Shown one piece after another: positions 51,187 to 60,129 of a DNA stretch of 64,000 bases. The notes under the pieces are model-generated. The model had not been told where the DNA came from and made no database searches. It worked only from the letters and a program-made list of their open reading frames with translations. Each line of letters begins with the position of its first letter. Position 1 is the first letter of the stretch. Source of the DNA: AV80 sp035536995 (lineage in GTDB: Bacteria > Verrucomicrobiota > Verrucomicrobiia > Chthoniobacterales > UBA10450); the NCBI GenBank assembly GCA_035536995.1, contig DATLNB010000023.1, positions 62,001 through 126,000 on the forward strand. Reading direction: 5' to 3'. A program made the position numbers and the translations under genes.

Positions 51187-52575
51187 ATGACGAGCACTTT
51201 TATGGCGAACAAAATCATTGGTTTGGTGGCAGTCGTGAGCTGGCTTGGCGGGGCGACGCTCCTTTCGCAGGAGGGAACAACGAAGCCGGCGGAAGGGACG
51301 CTGATGCTCGAGAAAAAGACCTATCCGCTCAAACACGCGCTGGCGTTCGAGACAACGATCGACAACGAGGATGCGATCACCGTTGTCCTGAGCGGGAAGC
51401 CCGTCGCCGGCGAGAAGGTGAAGGAAGCGCGCGAGAACGACAAAAACAGCACCGACACAGATTTCGGCCGGCCCTTCCTCAAACTGGTGTTCAAGAAGTC
51501 GGGCGAATTCAAGCACTGGAGCGCAGCCGCGGGCGGTACGCTGATCGGGCGGCGGACCGTGAAGTTGAAGGGGCAGCTCAACGCTCACGACGGGCGGGTG
51601 AGCGGAAGCGTCAACTTGCCAGAGGAAGGCGAAGGGATGTTCCGGGCCGCCTTCGATGCACGTTTTGATGTCGCGCTGCTCAAGGCAGGCGATGCTCCGG
51701 CGCCGACGGTGGTGAACAAACCGGGGCCGGCCGCGAACGTGCCGCCCTCGGTGAGCGGAATTTTTAAGGGCAACGGCACAGACGCGAAGCTTGCCTTTGT
51801 CTCGGCGCGCTGGGGGGAGCCGTTCAGCGGGAAGACTGGCATCGTCCTGATTTTCACGGAGAAGGATCACTCGAAAGACAAGCGGCCGGACTGGAACGCA
51901 GCCTTTGGCAAATTTGGGAGCGGTCTGGTCATTTCCCTCCACGAAGATGGCAGCATTTATGGCTGCCAGGTCGCGCACAGTGCGCACAAGAAGCAAGGGT
52001 TCAGCTCGATCGGCAAACTTGAGGCAACCGATTTCACCTTCGCGGACGGTAAGATCGAGGGTGAACTGACCACGAACGGTGAGAGCGATACGTTTGGGGA
52101 AACCTGGGAAGTGAAGATCAAGTTCGTCGCGCCGCTTGGCGAGATCCCAAAGGAATTTCAGGTGCCCGAATCAAAGAAGGAAGAGAAGCCGGTAACCGCC
52201 GAGTCTCCGAAGAAGCCCGCCGCCACAGACTCAGATGACGACGGTGACGACGACGATGTCGCTGCGGTGAAGCCCAAGGCGGGCGGATTGAAGGCAAAGG
52301 AACTCGCGCTGACCAAAGACGCGAGCGAGATCGAGTACAAGGAGATGGTTGAACACGTCCTGTTCAAGAGTAAAGCGGACGTGAAAGCGGTATGCGCGGA
52401 ACTAAGCGCCAGCCTGAAAGCACAAGGCTGGACGAATGATGGGTCCGATATGATCCAACCGCAGTCGGCAATCCTGAAGCGGAAGCGAGGCGGCGCGAAG
52501 CTGACGATCTTCGTGAAACCGGGGAGCGGCGGGAGCCAGGTGCAGATGTTCACCGAAGGGTTGGACTGGCAGTAG
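51187..52575 (+). CDS. secreted hypothetical protein with acidic linker
   Basis: A 462-aa protein with a signal peptide (about residues 6-26, 'ANKIIGLVAVVSWLGGATLLS'). I do not recognise the domains. The central part has beta-rich segments with two similar halves ('FLKLVFKKSGEFKHWS' and 'FGSGLVISLHEDGSIYGCQV'), followed by a linker at about residues 327-362 rich in Glu, Lys, Pro and a run of Asp, and a C-terminal alpha/beta domain of about 90 residues ('DVKAVCAELSASLKAQGW', 'ILKRKRGGAKLTIFV'). The ATG at 51202 is an alternative start. A 7-bp array begins 3 bp after the stop. Confidence 0.6.
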   Translation: MTSTFMANKIIGLVAVVSWLGGATLLSQEGTTKPAEGTLMLEKKTYPLKHALAFETTIDNEDAITVVLSGKPVAGEKVKEARENDKNSTDTDFGRPFLKLVFKKSGEFKHWSAAAGGTLIGRRTVKLKGQLNAHDGRVSGSVNLPEEGEGMFRAAFDARFDVALLKAGDAPAPTVVNKPGPAANVPPSVSGIFKGNGTDAKLAFVSARWGEPFSGKTGIVLIFTEKDHSKDKRPDWNAAFGKFGSGLVISLHEDGSIYGCQVAHSAHKKQGFSSIGKLEATDFTFADGKIEGELTTNGESDTFGETWEVKIKFVAPLGEIPKEFQVPESKKEEKPVTAESPKKPAATDSDDDGDDDDVAAVKPKAGGLKAKELALTKDASEIEYKEMVEHVLFKSKADVKAVCAELSASLKAQGWTNDGSDMIQPQSAILKRKRGGAKLTIFVKPGSGGSQVQMFTEGLDWQ

Positions 52576-52578
52576 ACG

Positions 52579-52620
52579 GGAGGTCGGAGTTCGGAAGTCG
52601 GGGGACGGAAGTCCGAGGCC
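52579..52620. repeat. 7-bp repeat array after the 51187 gene
   Basis: Six units: GGAGGTC, GGAGTTC, GGAAGTC, GGGGGAC, GGAAGTC and CGAGGCC, starting 3 bp after the stop codon and ending 16 bp before the cupin ATG. Confidence 0.85.
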
Positions 52621-52636
52621 GTTTGCCGCTGACGGA

Positions 52637-53098
52637 ATGAAAACGTTTCAAGGTTACCAACTTATCCGGCCGGAAGATCTTCATTGGCGACCTTCGAACC
52701 TGATGAAGATCCCGAACGCGGATTACCTGGAGCGCACTGAGAGCGAGAATATCGGGGCGCGGCTGTGGCGGTTGCCGCCGAAGAGCGCGAACACTCTTCA
52801 CAAACACATTCGAGCCGAGGAGTTCTATTTCGTGCTGGAAGGCGAAGGCCGAATGCGGGTGGGGGACGAAACGCTGACGGTGCCGAAGTATGGCGGTGTG
52901 TTGGTGGGGCCGGATCAACTGCGCCAGGTGTTCAACGATACAGACGCGGACGTTCTCTGGCTGATCATCGGCGCGCCCGAGGAGCTGGAATTCCTGCAGG
53001 GATCGCAGTCGCCGATGGACTTATCCGTGATCTATCCGGTGGACCCGAAGCAGCTGCCGAAGGAATTGGCCGGGGTCGAATGGCCGCCGAAGAGCTGA
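52637..53098 (+). CDS. cupin-domain protein
   Basis: A 153-aa protein with one cupin_2 domain: 'RLPPKSANTLHKHIRAEEFYFVLEGEGRMRVG' in parts gives motif 1 (the HxH...E ligands) and 'GGVLVGPDQLRQVFNDTDADVLWLII' gives motif 2, where the usual His is replaced by Gln. It may bind a metal through the remaining ligands and act as a sugar- or amino-acid-binding or oxygenase-type cupin. The substrate is unknown. The DMT transporter gene starts 22 bp downstream, so the two may be one operon. Confidence 0.8.
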   Translation: MKTFQGYQLIRPEDLHWRPSNLMKIPNADYLERTESENIGARLWRLPPKSANTLHKHIRAEEFYFVLEGEGRMRVGDETLTVPKYGGVLVGPDQLRQVFNDTDADVLWLIIGAPEELEFLQGSQSPMDLSVIYPVDPKQLPKELAGVEWPPKS

Positions 53099-53120
53099 CC
53101 TTCACGAGCCTGCACGGTTC

Positions 53121-54032
53121 ATGGCCATTCTTGCCGAGCCAGTACCCAGGACGCGCCTGATCACAGCCGCGGTGGTCAACATGCTGGTGGCGACCCTGGC
53201 GTTCTCGATCATGAACGTCTTCGTGAAGCAGCTGAACCGGATTCCTGCGATGGAGATCGTCTTTTTTCGCTGCCTCGTTTCGGCCGCCATCTGTTTCGTT
53301 GGGATTGCGCGGGTGGGCGCAGATTGGAAAGGGAACAATAAATTGCTTTTGATCGCGCGTGGCTCCTTCGGGACGCTTGCGCTCTTCACCTTCTTCATCA
53401 CAGTCCACAACATCCCGCTCGCGACCGCGGTAACGATCGCGTATCTCTCGCCGATTTTTACCACGTTGATCGGTGTGTTTGCCCTCGGAGAACACGTCCG
53501 GCCCAAGCAATGGTTGTTTTACGGCATTGCCTTTGCAGGGGTCCTGGTCATTAAAGGCTTCGATTCGTCGGTCCCGATGCTTTATCTCTTTACCGGACTC
53601 GTTTCCGCCGTCGGTTCCGGCTTCGCCTATAACCTGGTGCGCCGGTTAAAAGAACGCGAGCATCCGATCGTCGTCGTCCTCCATTTTCAGCTCGTTGGCG
53701 TGGTCGCCGGGCTCGTCTTCACACTTTTCAACTGGGTGAACCCCGCGACCGCCTGGGAATGGTTCTGCCTTTTGATGTGCGGACTGCTCACCCAGCTTGG
53801 CCAGACTTGCCTCACGAAATCGCTCCAGTCCGAGCGAATCGCGCACGTTTCGATCCTGAACTACACCGGGATGATTTATGCGCTCCTGTTCGGCATCTTC
53901 ATTTTTGGCGAACATTACCCCGTCCAGACAATCCTCGGGATCGCTCTGGTCGCGGTCGGCGTCGTCCTCAGTGTGGTCTATGGACAACGCAGGACCCTCG
54001 AGGTGATCGAGGAAAGCGAGCTCGCCGAGTGA
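53121..54032 (+). CDS. EamA/DMT-family transporter
   Basis: A 303-aa protein with ten membrane segments in two EamA halves. Characteristic stretches are 'FSIMNVFVKQLNRIPAMEIVFFRCLVS', 'ATAVTIAYLSPIFTTLIGVFALGEH' and, in the second half, 'AHVSILNYTGMIYALLFGIFIFGEHYPV'. It resembles RarD/RhaT-like and S-adenosylmethionine-type DMT exporters, but the substrate is not predictable. It follows the cupin gene closely and ends 51 bp before the converging msrB gene. Confidence 0.88.
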   Translation: MAILAEPVPRTRLITAAVVNMLVATLAFSIMNVFVKQLNRIPAMEIVFFRCLVSAAICFVGIARVGADWKGNNKLLLIARGSFGTLALFTFFITVHNIPLATAVTIAYLSPIFTTLIGVFALGEHVRPKQWLFYGIAFAGVLVIKGFDSSVPMLYLFTGLVSAVGSGFAYNLVRRLKEREHPIVVVLHFQLVGVVAGLVFTLFNWVNPATAWEWFCLLMCGLLTQLGQTCLTKSLQSERIAHVSILNYTGMIYALLFGIFIFGEHYPVQTILGIALVAVGVVLSVVYGQRRTLEVIEESELAE

Positions 54033-54083
54033 TGTTCTTGCGAGACGGGTCGGAAGAGAGGGTCCCAGCCAGAACCGCCGAAT

Positions 54084-54629
54084 TTATGGGCGCTCTTCGA
54101 ATTTCAGGGCGAGCCCGTTCAGGCAATACCGCAACCCGGTTGGCTTCGGACCGTCGTCGAAGACATGACCAAGATGCGCGTCGCAGCGGGCGCAGAGGAC
54201 CTCATCGCGTTGCATCCCGTGGCTCGAGTCCGATTCTGTTCTAACGAGCGCTGGCATGAACGGTTTGGTAAAACTGGGCCAGCCCGTGCCCGAATCGAAT
54301 TTGGCGTCGCTCGCGAACAACGGAGCGTTGCAGCCGACGCAGCGGAACACACCGCGGCGATGTTCCTCCAAGAGCGCGGAGGAACCGGCAAACTCGGTGC
54401 CTTTGCCGCGAATTACGGCGTATTCCGCCGGACTGAGCTGGGCTTTCCATTCAGCGTCCGACTTCACGACCTTCGCAATAGGCGCGAGGTCTTCGGCGGT
54501 GGGCTGGAGCGGTTGTCTGGTCGTCGTCACTGCCTGCTTTTCTTCGGCGTGCGGTTGCCGTGCGAAATAAAGAGTCGCCGCGGCAATCGCGGCCACGATG
54601 AAGAGGATTCTGAGCGTTGAACGTTTCAT
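54084..54629 (-). CDS. msrB: peptide-methionine (R)-S-oxide reductase MsrB, membrane-anchored or exported
   Basis: A 181-aa MsrB that repairs methionine-R-sulfoxide in proteins. The zinc-binding pairs are Cys97/Cys100 ('CVGC') and Cys146/Cys149 ('CARC'). 'SGTGWPSF' is the substrate loop, and Cys169 in 'RYCLNG' is the catalytic residue. An N-terminal hydrophobic segment (residues 7-23) predicts export or anchoring, so it acts in the periplasm. The ATG at 54629 is preferred; the frame is open further upstream but the extra sequence is Arg-rich and unlike the family. It is divergent from the next gene. Confidence 0.93.
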   Translation of the reverse strand: MKRSTLRILFIVAAIAAATLYFARQPHAEEKQAVTTTRQPLQPTAEDLAPIAKVVKSDAEWKAQLSPAEYAVIRGKGTEFAGSSALLEEHRRGVFRCVGCNAPLFASDAKFDSGTGWPSFTKPFMPALVRTESDSSHGMQRDEVLCARCDAHLGHVFDDGPKPTGLRYCLNGLALKFEERP

Positions 54630-54856
54630 ACAATTTGTTGGGCCAACATCGCTCTGAGGCGTCCTCCAGTCACGCGGCCAGTTTTCCGACTGCGGAGTCC
54701 CTCGACTTCGGTCAGGATGACACGGGATTCCGCGCGCGTTGTGCGCCCAGCCGCCGCGCCTGCGCGCACGGTTCCCATACAAATGCGCCATCCGCGACGC
54801 GATCGTTCGTAGAAATGGGATGGCGCCCGGTTTTGTGGCATCATTACATCGCCTGT

Positions 54857-56092
54857 TTGAAAGCTCTTTTGTTAAGTTTGGTAGTCGGCTGTGGATGGAT
54901 CATCGGCCCATCAGCGAAGGCGGAGCAGTCCGGCGTGACTGAGCGGCCGGCCGACCTTCGCGCGAACAAGGCCCCCGATGCCGCCGTGGTCGCTACGATC
55001 GAGGCGCAGAAGCCGTTCGACTTTGAGTGCGAAGATGGCGCGGACTGGTGCAAGGTCACTCTGGCCTCCGGCGAGTCCGGCTGGCTCGAGCAAAGCCGCA
55101 TTCGTCTCCATTTTACGCAGAAGGACTTGCCGAAACCGGACACGGACAAATCCAATCTCTCGGAGATCGAACAGTTTGCCCGGGGCCGTGGCGTTACTTA
55201 CGCCGGCGTGACCGCGCGAGCAGCGCGGGGCGACGCGAAGGCGCTGAAACAATTCTTTTCGATCGCGCAGGATGCGGACGGCGCCGCCGGCGAAAGCATC
55301 GGCGGCGATCCCAACATCGTGTTTCACCTCCTGGGGGACGAAAAGCTGGCAAAGTTACTCCGCGTCCAGGCCCTCTCTTTTCGCATGATGGTCAGAAACA
55401 GAATAGCGAATGAGGGCCTGGTCGGTAATCCGGTGAAGTATCTGCGCACCCATTTCCCGGAGACCGTGAAGGTGCTGTACCAGCGCGAGATGATCGACTG
55501 GGTGTCGCCGGATGGCCGTTATGCGATCCGGAAAGTGTTCTCCGATGAGTTCGAATTGGGCGGATCGAAAGTGGTGAAAGCTGAGATCATTGAAAAGAGC
55601 AGCGGCCGCGTTCTTGGCGATCTCACCGCTGACGACATCGGCACTGGCGCGGAGCGAGAAGGGGAAGCTTTGTGGTCGCCGGATTCGAAACGGCTCGCGT
55701 GCGTGTCCAAAGATTTGACGGAACAACGCGGTAACCTGTTTTCCAATCCGCGTCCGGCCCCGCTCAGGAAGCAGACCGCGGTTTACCAGCTGTCCGGCGA
55801 TTCGTTCACGAAAGTCGACCTTTCGTTGACCGAACCGCCCGGCCGAAAAGAGGACAAGGAGCTCGAGGGCGCGATCCTGGGGCACGAATACACGGAGCCG
55901 GTCCGGTGGGAGAAAGCAACCGTCCTGCTGCTGGAGCGGCACGAGTATTACGAAACTATGAAGCCGATTTTAGCGGACGACTCGAAGTTCGAATCGATTC
56001 GCCCCTTCGACCGGCTGTATCGGATCACGGTAACGATCGGGCCGGACGGAAAGGCTTCCGTTAGTTGGAAGCTGCGGACGGATAGGGAGTGA
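54857..56092 (+). CDS. secreted protein with SH3-like N-terminal domain
   Basis: A 411-aa protein if translation starts at TTG 54857, which gives a good signal peptide ('MKALLLSLVVGCGWIIGPSAKA'-type, residues 1-22). An ATG at 54815 in the same frame is an alternative. Residues about 28-80 resemble a bacterial SH3 domain ('NKAPDAAVVATIEAQKPFDFE', 'WCKVTLASGESGWLEQSRI'), often used to bind cell wall. The rest contains beta-propeller-like segments ('DGRYAIRKVFSDEFELGG', 'ALWSPDSKRLACVS') of unknown role. The stop codon is inside the first unit of a 49-bp 7-bp-repeat array. Confidence 0.6.
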   Translation: MKALLLSLVVGCGWIIGPSAKAEQSGVTERPADLRANKAPDAAVVATIEAQKPFDFECEDGADWCKVTLASGESGWLEQSRIRLHFTQKDLPKPDTDKSNLSEIEQFARGRGVTYAGVTARAARGDAKALKQFFSIAQDADGAAGESIGGDPNIVFHLLGDEKLAKLLRVQALSFRMMVRNRIANEGLVGNPVKYLRTHFPETVKVLYQREMIDWVSPDGRYAIRKVFSDEFELGGSKVVKAEIIEKSSGRVLGDLTADDIGTGAEREGEALWSPDSKRLACVSKDLTEQRGNLFSNPRPAPLRKQTAVYQLSGDSFTKVDLSLTEPPGRKEDKELEGAILGHEYTEPVRWEKATVLLLERHEYYETMKPILADDSKFESIRPFDRLYRITVTIGPDGKASVSWKLRTDRE

Positions 56093-56139
56093 GGTCGGGA
56101 GTCGGAGGTCGGAGGTCGGAAGTCAGAGGTCAGAGTGAT
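56091..56139. repeat. 49-bp array of seven 7-bp units at a stop codon
   Basis: GAGGTCG, GGAGTCG, GAGGTCG, GAGGTCG, GAAGTCA, GAGGTCA, GAGTGAT. The first two bases belong to the TGA stop of the upstream gene (56090-56092). Confidence 0.92.
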
Positions 56140-56143
56140 TCCT

Positions 56144-56205
56144 CCTCGTTCCCAAACTCTGTATGGGAACGCCATTGTCCCCGGCAACTCTGTTGCTTTC
56201 CCAAG
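56144..56205. repeat. palindromic element, family B, copy 4
   Basis: CCTCGTTCCCAAACTCTGTA followed by TGGGAACGC, then GGCAACTCTGTTGC and CTTTCCC. Order and sequence match the element at 19178. It lies 4 bp after a 7-bp array, between two converging genes. Confidence 0.8.
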
Positions 56206-56241
56206 GGAGCGTCGGCGCATGCCGCGCCTCGTCGCCCTCCA

Positions 56242-57039
56242 TTAGTCACTGGCCGGCCGCAACGGCCGGGAAACTTTAATTCCGCGCCGCTGTTTGTCGG
56301 TTCGCGGCTCAAAATCCTTCCAGACTAACTGCATTCTGGTCGGCGATTGAATGCGCCAATGGTTCTTAGCGGGTGACATTCCCGCTCCCTGAGCGCCGTT
56401 CCAAAGCAGGCTGTCGACGGTCAGACCGTCGGTGAGGGTCACATCCGCGATGAGCTCGCCGATAGTGCCTTTCCAGACGCCGCCAGTGGCCGTCGTGTAA
56501 TTGAAATAAACTTCCGGATCCGCGGCGACACTGCTTCCGTTCGCGACTTTGTAGCGGCGCTCGATAACGACTTCTTTGCCGACCGGGAACTCGACGTCGA
56601 TCGCGTGCCAGATTCGTTCCGTCGCGCCTTTATCTCCCGCTTTCGCCGGTTCATCCAGTCCATCTCGCTCGATCACCCAGCCGCGCACCTGCCGAGACTT
56701 GCGCTGCTGCCCGTCCACCAGCGTGACCAGGTCGCGGATCGGCCCGTTGATGTCGCTCTCGTCTATCCCCGCCTTGATCATCGCGGAGCGGTCGGGGAAT
56801 CCGACGGTCTGTTTCGCCGGAGCGTCGGTCTTCATATTCAGGAAAACGAAGGTGGCGTGGACGGCGGTATCCTTGCTGCCGAAGGTGATCTCAAGGCGCT
56901 CGCGGACCATTCGAATCACGCTTTCCGGTCCTAATCGGCTGCCAAGCGGGGCGGGGCCGTCGCTCCCATCGACTATCGCGGTGTCATTCGCGAGCGCGGC
57001 CGATAGGCTGAGGAAGAAAAGTAGGATGACCAATTTCAT
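56242..57039 (-). CDS. secreted DUF4424-like protein
   Basis: A 265-aa exported protein with a signal peptide (residues 1-17, ending 'ALAND'). The mature part starts 'NDTAIVDGSDGPAPLGS' and continues with 'VIRMVRERLEITFGSKDTAVHATFVFLN', a pattern like DUF4424 proteins, in which an N-terminal 'NDT' and a strand with 'L.I....V.V.Y.F.N' are conserved. It probably forms a beta-rich periplasmic domain. Its function is not known. It converges with the SH3-like gene across the repeat region at 56091-56205. Confidence 0.6.
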   Translation of the reverse strand: MKLVILLFFLSLSAALANDTAIVDGSDGPAPLGSRLGPESVIRMVRERLEITFGSKDTAVHATFVFLNMKTDAPAKQTVGFPDRSAMIKAGIDESDINGPIRDLVTLVDGQQRKSRQVRGWVIERDGLDEPAKAGDKGATERIWHAIDVEFPVGKEVVIERRYKVANGSSVAADPEVYFNYTTATGGVWKGTIGELIADVTLTDGLTVDSLLWNGAQGAGMSPAKNHWRIQSPTRMQLVWKDFEPRTDKQRRGIKVSRPLRPASD

Positions 57040-57108
57040 GCCGAACGTTGGAAAGCGCGGTCTTTGCGGTCAACCAAAGTTCTCGACCGATACGCGCAGT
57101 GTCGGAAC

Positions 57109-57642
57109 TCACGCAGTTGTCTGTAACACCTGCGCCACCTTCTCCATTGTGTTCCAATTCCGGTTCGTAGCCGGAACGCCGAATTCCTTTTCGAGCTTGC
57201 CGAGGAGGCCGATCGCTTTCAGGTCGCGGCGGTAAAGGCCGAGAACGTAGCGGCCCCGGATGCCGATGACCTTTACCAGCCAATCGCTTGGCGAGGGGAG
57301 GCAGAGTGAGGCGTCAGGCTTGGCGAGCGAGGGGACGGGACGTGCCAGGACATTGACGAATCGCGTAATGGCCGGGTCAGGCGGATATTCAGAGAAAGGG
57401 TCGGCCGCGGCGAGTTTGAGGATATCGCGACCGGGACAAATCATGATCTCGCATTTGAAGGGCAGCTCTCGCGCAAAAGCAGCGCGGAGAACCGATTCGC
57501 TGGTTTCCTTGTGGACAACGAACGTTCCGACCGCCCCGATGTTTACGACCTCGAACTTCGAGAGGTTCTTTGCGATCGCCGCCGGGCGGCAGCGGTTTGC
57601 TGTCCCAACGTTGACCGCTCGAAGGAAAACGACGGCGCTCAC
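57109..57642 (-). CDS. DUF1697-family protein
   Basis: A 177-aa protein matching DUF1697: 'VVFLRAVNVGTANRCRPAAIA' at the start (usually FLRGINVGG), 'FEVVNIGAVGTFVV' (usually V.SYIQSGNVVF), 'CEIMICPGRDILKLAAADPF' and the C-terminal 'NRNWNTMEKVAQVL' (TxRNWNTV). The family is small and soluble with unknown activity. The N-terminal signature is degenerate, but the C-terminal one is intact. The start is GTG at 57642. Confidence 0.85.
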   Translation of the reverse strand: MSAVVFLRAVNVGTANRCRPAAIAKNLSKFEVVNIGAVGTFVVHKETSESVLRAAFARELPFKCEIMICPGRDILKLAAADPFSEYPPDPAITRFVNVLARPVPSLAKPDASLCLPSPSDWLVKVIGIRGRYVLGLYRRDLKAIGLLGKLEKEFGVPATNRNWNTMEKVAQVLQTTA

Positions 57643-57724
57643 CCCCGAAGTAGAAGGGAGAAAATGCGAAGGCTAAAGAGAAAATTCTCTTCACGCTCAC
57701 GCGGCGTTGGACCAATGAATCTGC

Positions 57725-57838
57725 TTACCAGCTCGCGCCGCTGCATCCGCGCATCAGCGCCAGAAGAATGATCGTGCCGACGACTGAAACAGCGATAGAT
57801 CCGAGGCAGCCAAGGCGATTGGAAAAGAAGGCAAACAT
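57725..57838 (-). CDS. 37-aa small membrane protein
   Basis: A frame of 37 codons with one hydrophobic helix: 'MFAFFSNRLGCLGSIAVSVV' followed by 'GTIILLALMRGCSGASW'. The charge pattern (Arg before the helix, Arg-Gly-Cys after) and absence of other coding potential suggest a genuine small membrane protein. It lies in a 310-bp gap between DUF1697 and a GNAT gene. The frame is open upstream to 58045, but that would overlap the GNAT gene on the other strand. Confidence 0.5.
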   Translation of the reverse strand: MFAFFSNRLGCLGSIAVSVVGTIILLALMRGCSGASW

Positions 57839-57952
57839 TTGCGAAGTAACGCGCCTGGCAGCGTGGTTGGCCCTGTCGAAATCAGGAATGAATGCTGTCG
57901 TTCCCGGAATGAAGCTCGACGCCGAGGACGCGGGCCGGAATATTCCTTCGAC

Positions 57953-58810
57953 ATGGATCTGAAATTGCGGCCCGGCAGACTCGAAGATGCCGAGGTTTGC
58001 GGGAGAATCTGTTACGAGGCCTTCAAGGAGATCGCTGAGACGCACAATTTCCCGCCGGACTTTCCGTCCCCGGAGGTTGCTACGGGTTTGCTTTCCTGGT
58101 TCCTGAGCGATCCACGTTTCTATTCGGTCGTCGCGGAGGTGGAAGGCCGGGTTGTCGGGAGCAACTTTCTCGACGAACGGAATGTCATTGCCGGCGTCGG
58201 CCCAATCACGATCGACCCGACGGTGCAGAACAAAAAGGTCGGGCGCCGTTTAATGGAAGACGTGCACGCCGAAGCCGCGAGGAAAAACTTTGTGGGCGTG
58301 CGGCTTCTGCAGTCGGGATATCACGGCCGGTCGCTTTCGCTTTATACGCGGCTCGGATACGAGGTGCGCGAGCCGATTACATGTCTGCAGGGCCCGGCAC
58401 TGAATATCGAGGTGCCGGGTTATGGCGTACGCGCGGCCACGGAGGCGGATTTGGACGCGTGCAACTCGCTTTGTCGCCGCGTGCACGGCCACGATCGGGC
58501 TGTGGAATTGATGGGCGCTATCCAACACGGGACCGCGCGGGTGGTGGAATCGGAGGGCCGAATCACCGGCTACGCAACGTCGATCGCATTTTTCGCGCAC
58601 GCGGTGGCGGAAACAAACGGAGGCCTCCAGGCCCTCATCGGGGCCGCCAAAGAATTCCTCGGTCCCGGTTTCCTGTTGCCGACGCGAAACGGCGAGCTCT
58701 TTCGCTGGTGCCTCGAACGCGGTTTGCGGGTGGTCCAGCCGCTCACGTTGATGAGCAAAGGCCTCTACAACGAGCCGGCGGGCGCCTTTCTGCCGTCCAT
58801 TCTATATTAG
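57953..58810 (+). CDS. tandem GNAT acetyltransferase
   Basis: A 285-aa protein with two GNAT domains. The first (about residues 1-135) has 'GVGPITIDPTVQNKKVGRRLMEDVHAEA', the acetyl-CoA-binding motif A with 'Q-N-K-K-V-G-R' in place of Q/RxxGxG/A, then 'RLLQSGYHGRSLSLYTRLGYEVREP'. The second (about 145-285) is more degenerate ('YGVRAATEADLDACNSLCRRVHG', 'TGYATSIAFFAHAVAE'). Such proteins acetylate amines or protein N-termini. The substrate is unknown. The ATG at 57953 is chosen over upstream in-frame starts that lack GNAT-like sequence. Confidence 0.85.
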   Translation: MDLKLRPGRLEDAEVCGRICYEAFKEIAETHNFPPDFPSPEVATGLLSWFLSDPRFYSVVAEVEGRVVGSNFLDERNVIAGVGPITIDPTVQNKKVGRRLMEDVHAEAARKNFVGVRLLQSGYHGRSLSLYTRLGYEVREPITCLQGPALNIEVPGYGVRAATEADLDACNSLCRRVHGHDRAVELMGAIQHGTARVVESEGRITGYATSIAFFAHAVAETNGGLQALIGAAKEFLGPGFLLPTRNGELFRWCLERGLRVVQPLTLMSKGLYNEPAGAFLPSILY

Positions 58811-58890
58811 AGAACCGCATTTACCTGGCTGCGACGACGGCAGCCGCGTGACCCGTGACGAGCCGGACGACAGCTGCTATAAGGCTGGCT

Positions 58891-60114
58891 ATGCGGCAAA
58901 AGTTCTTAGCACTTCTTTTTGTTCTTTGCGCCAACGCCATAACCAACGCCGCGGATGATCCGGCCGCGGCCGCCCGCGCCACTCTCGAGCGCATCCAGGC
59001 TGCTCGGAAAGAACGGCCGGGCGATGGTCTCCTGGTTTTTTATGAGGCGCTGACTCAGTTGAACCTGTCGGATCGGCAAGCCGCTTTCGACCTCCTACGC
59101 AGCCTGAAAGGTCGAAAGCTCGGACTGATTCCAGTACGCGACATGGGATTCGATTCGGTCTGGGACGATCCGGAATTCCAGAAAATCCGGACGGAACTGG
59201 CCGGCGACGAAACTCGAACTCCCGATGCGCCTGTCATTTTCCGGCTGAGCGATCCGAAGCTCGTCCCGGAAGGGATCGCCTATTCGGCCGCGGGCGATTG
59301 CTTCCTGATCGGCAGCATAGCCCAGCGCAAGATCATCCTCGTCGATAAGAAAGGCGAGGCGCGCGACTTCTCTAGTCCGTCAGACAATCTCGCTACGGTG
59401 CTGGGGCTGGGGATCGACGGGGAGGGCGGTCATCTCTACGCCGTCAGCACGAACGGATTTCTCGACGAAGCGAAGAGAGAACGTCGCAACAGCATCGTCC
59501 GCTATCATTTGAAAACGCAGCGTTTGCTGGATCGGTTTGAAGCGCCGGAGGCTCTCCAATTAAACGATGTCGTGATTGCGTCTGACGGGACGCTTTACGT
59601 CACGGACTCGATGGGCAGCACGGTGTTTCGGAAGGCGCGGGACGAAAAAGAGTTGAAAGCGTTTGGGGAAAAGGGAGTGCTGCGCGGGATCAACGGAATC
59701 GCGATGGGTCGGAACGGGGCCTTGTATGTCTCGGTCTCGACCGGCATCGCGCGGATCGACACCGCCACAGGAAAACCGACGCGGTTACCGCAGCCGGACA
59801 GCGTCGCGACAGGTGGAATCGATGGCCTTTACTGGGCGGAGGGCGATCTCATCGGTATTCAGAACAGCACGAATCCCGGGCGGGTTGTGCGAATCAAGCT
59901 AACCGACGACGGCAACAAGATTGAGGGGCTGACCGTTTTGCAGTCGCACCATCATCCGGAGTTTGCCGAGCCGACCACGGGGGCGATTGCCGACGGCAAG
60001 CTGCACGTGCTGGGTAATACGCACGTCCGGCATTACCAATCTGACGGCACCATTAAAGATGCTGAGTCGATGAAAGGAACAGCGATTGTTGCCGTGCCGT
60101 TGAAACGCGATTAG
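58891..60114 (+). CDS. secreted SMP-30/gluconolactonase-like beta-propeller
   Basis: A 407-aa exported protein with a signal peptide (residues 1-21, ending 'AITNAAD'), a helical N-terminal part of about 90 residues, and a six-bladed propeller: 'VPEGIAYSAAGDCFLIGSI', 'LNDVVIASDGTLYVTDSMGS', 'GINGIAMGRNGALYVSVSTG', 'GIDGLYWAEGDLIGIQN'. These blades match SMP-30/regucalcin/strictosidine synthase-like proteins, which hydrolyse lactones or bind metal. The Glu and Asn of 'PEG' and 'LND' are typical metal ligands. The substrate is unknown. Confidence 0.8.
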   Translation: MRQKFLALLFVLCANAITNAADDPAAAARATLERIQAARKERPGDGLLVFYEALTQLNLSDRQAAFDLLRSLKGRKLGLIPVRDMGFDSVWDDPEFQKIRTELAGDETRTPDAPVIFRLSDPKLVPEGIAYSAAGDCFLIGSIAQRKIILVDKKGEARDFSSPSDNLATVLGLGIDGEGGHLYAVSTNGFLDEAKRERRNSIVRYHLKTQRLLDRFEAPEALQLNDVVIASDGTLYVTDSMGSTVFRKARDEKELKAFGEKGVLRGINGIAMGRNGALYVSVSTGIARIDTATGKPTRLPQPDSVATGGIDGLYWAEGDLIGIQNSTNPGRVVRIKLTDDGNKIEGLTVLQSHHHPEFAEPTTGAIADGKLHVLGNTHVRHYQSDGTIKDAESMKGTAIVAVPLKRD

Positions 60115-60129
60115 GAGGCGCCTGGCCGA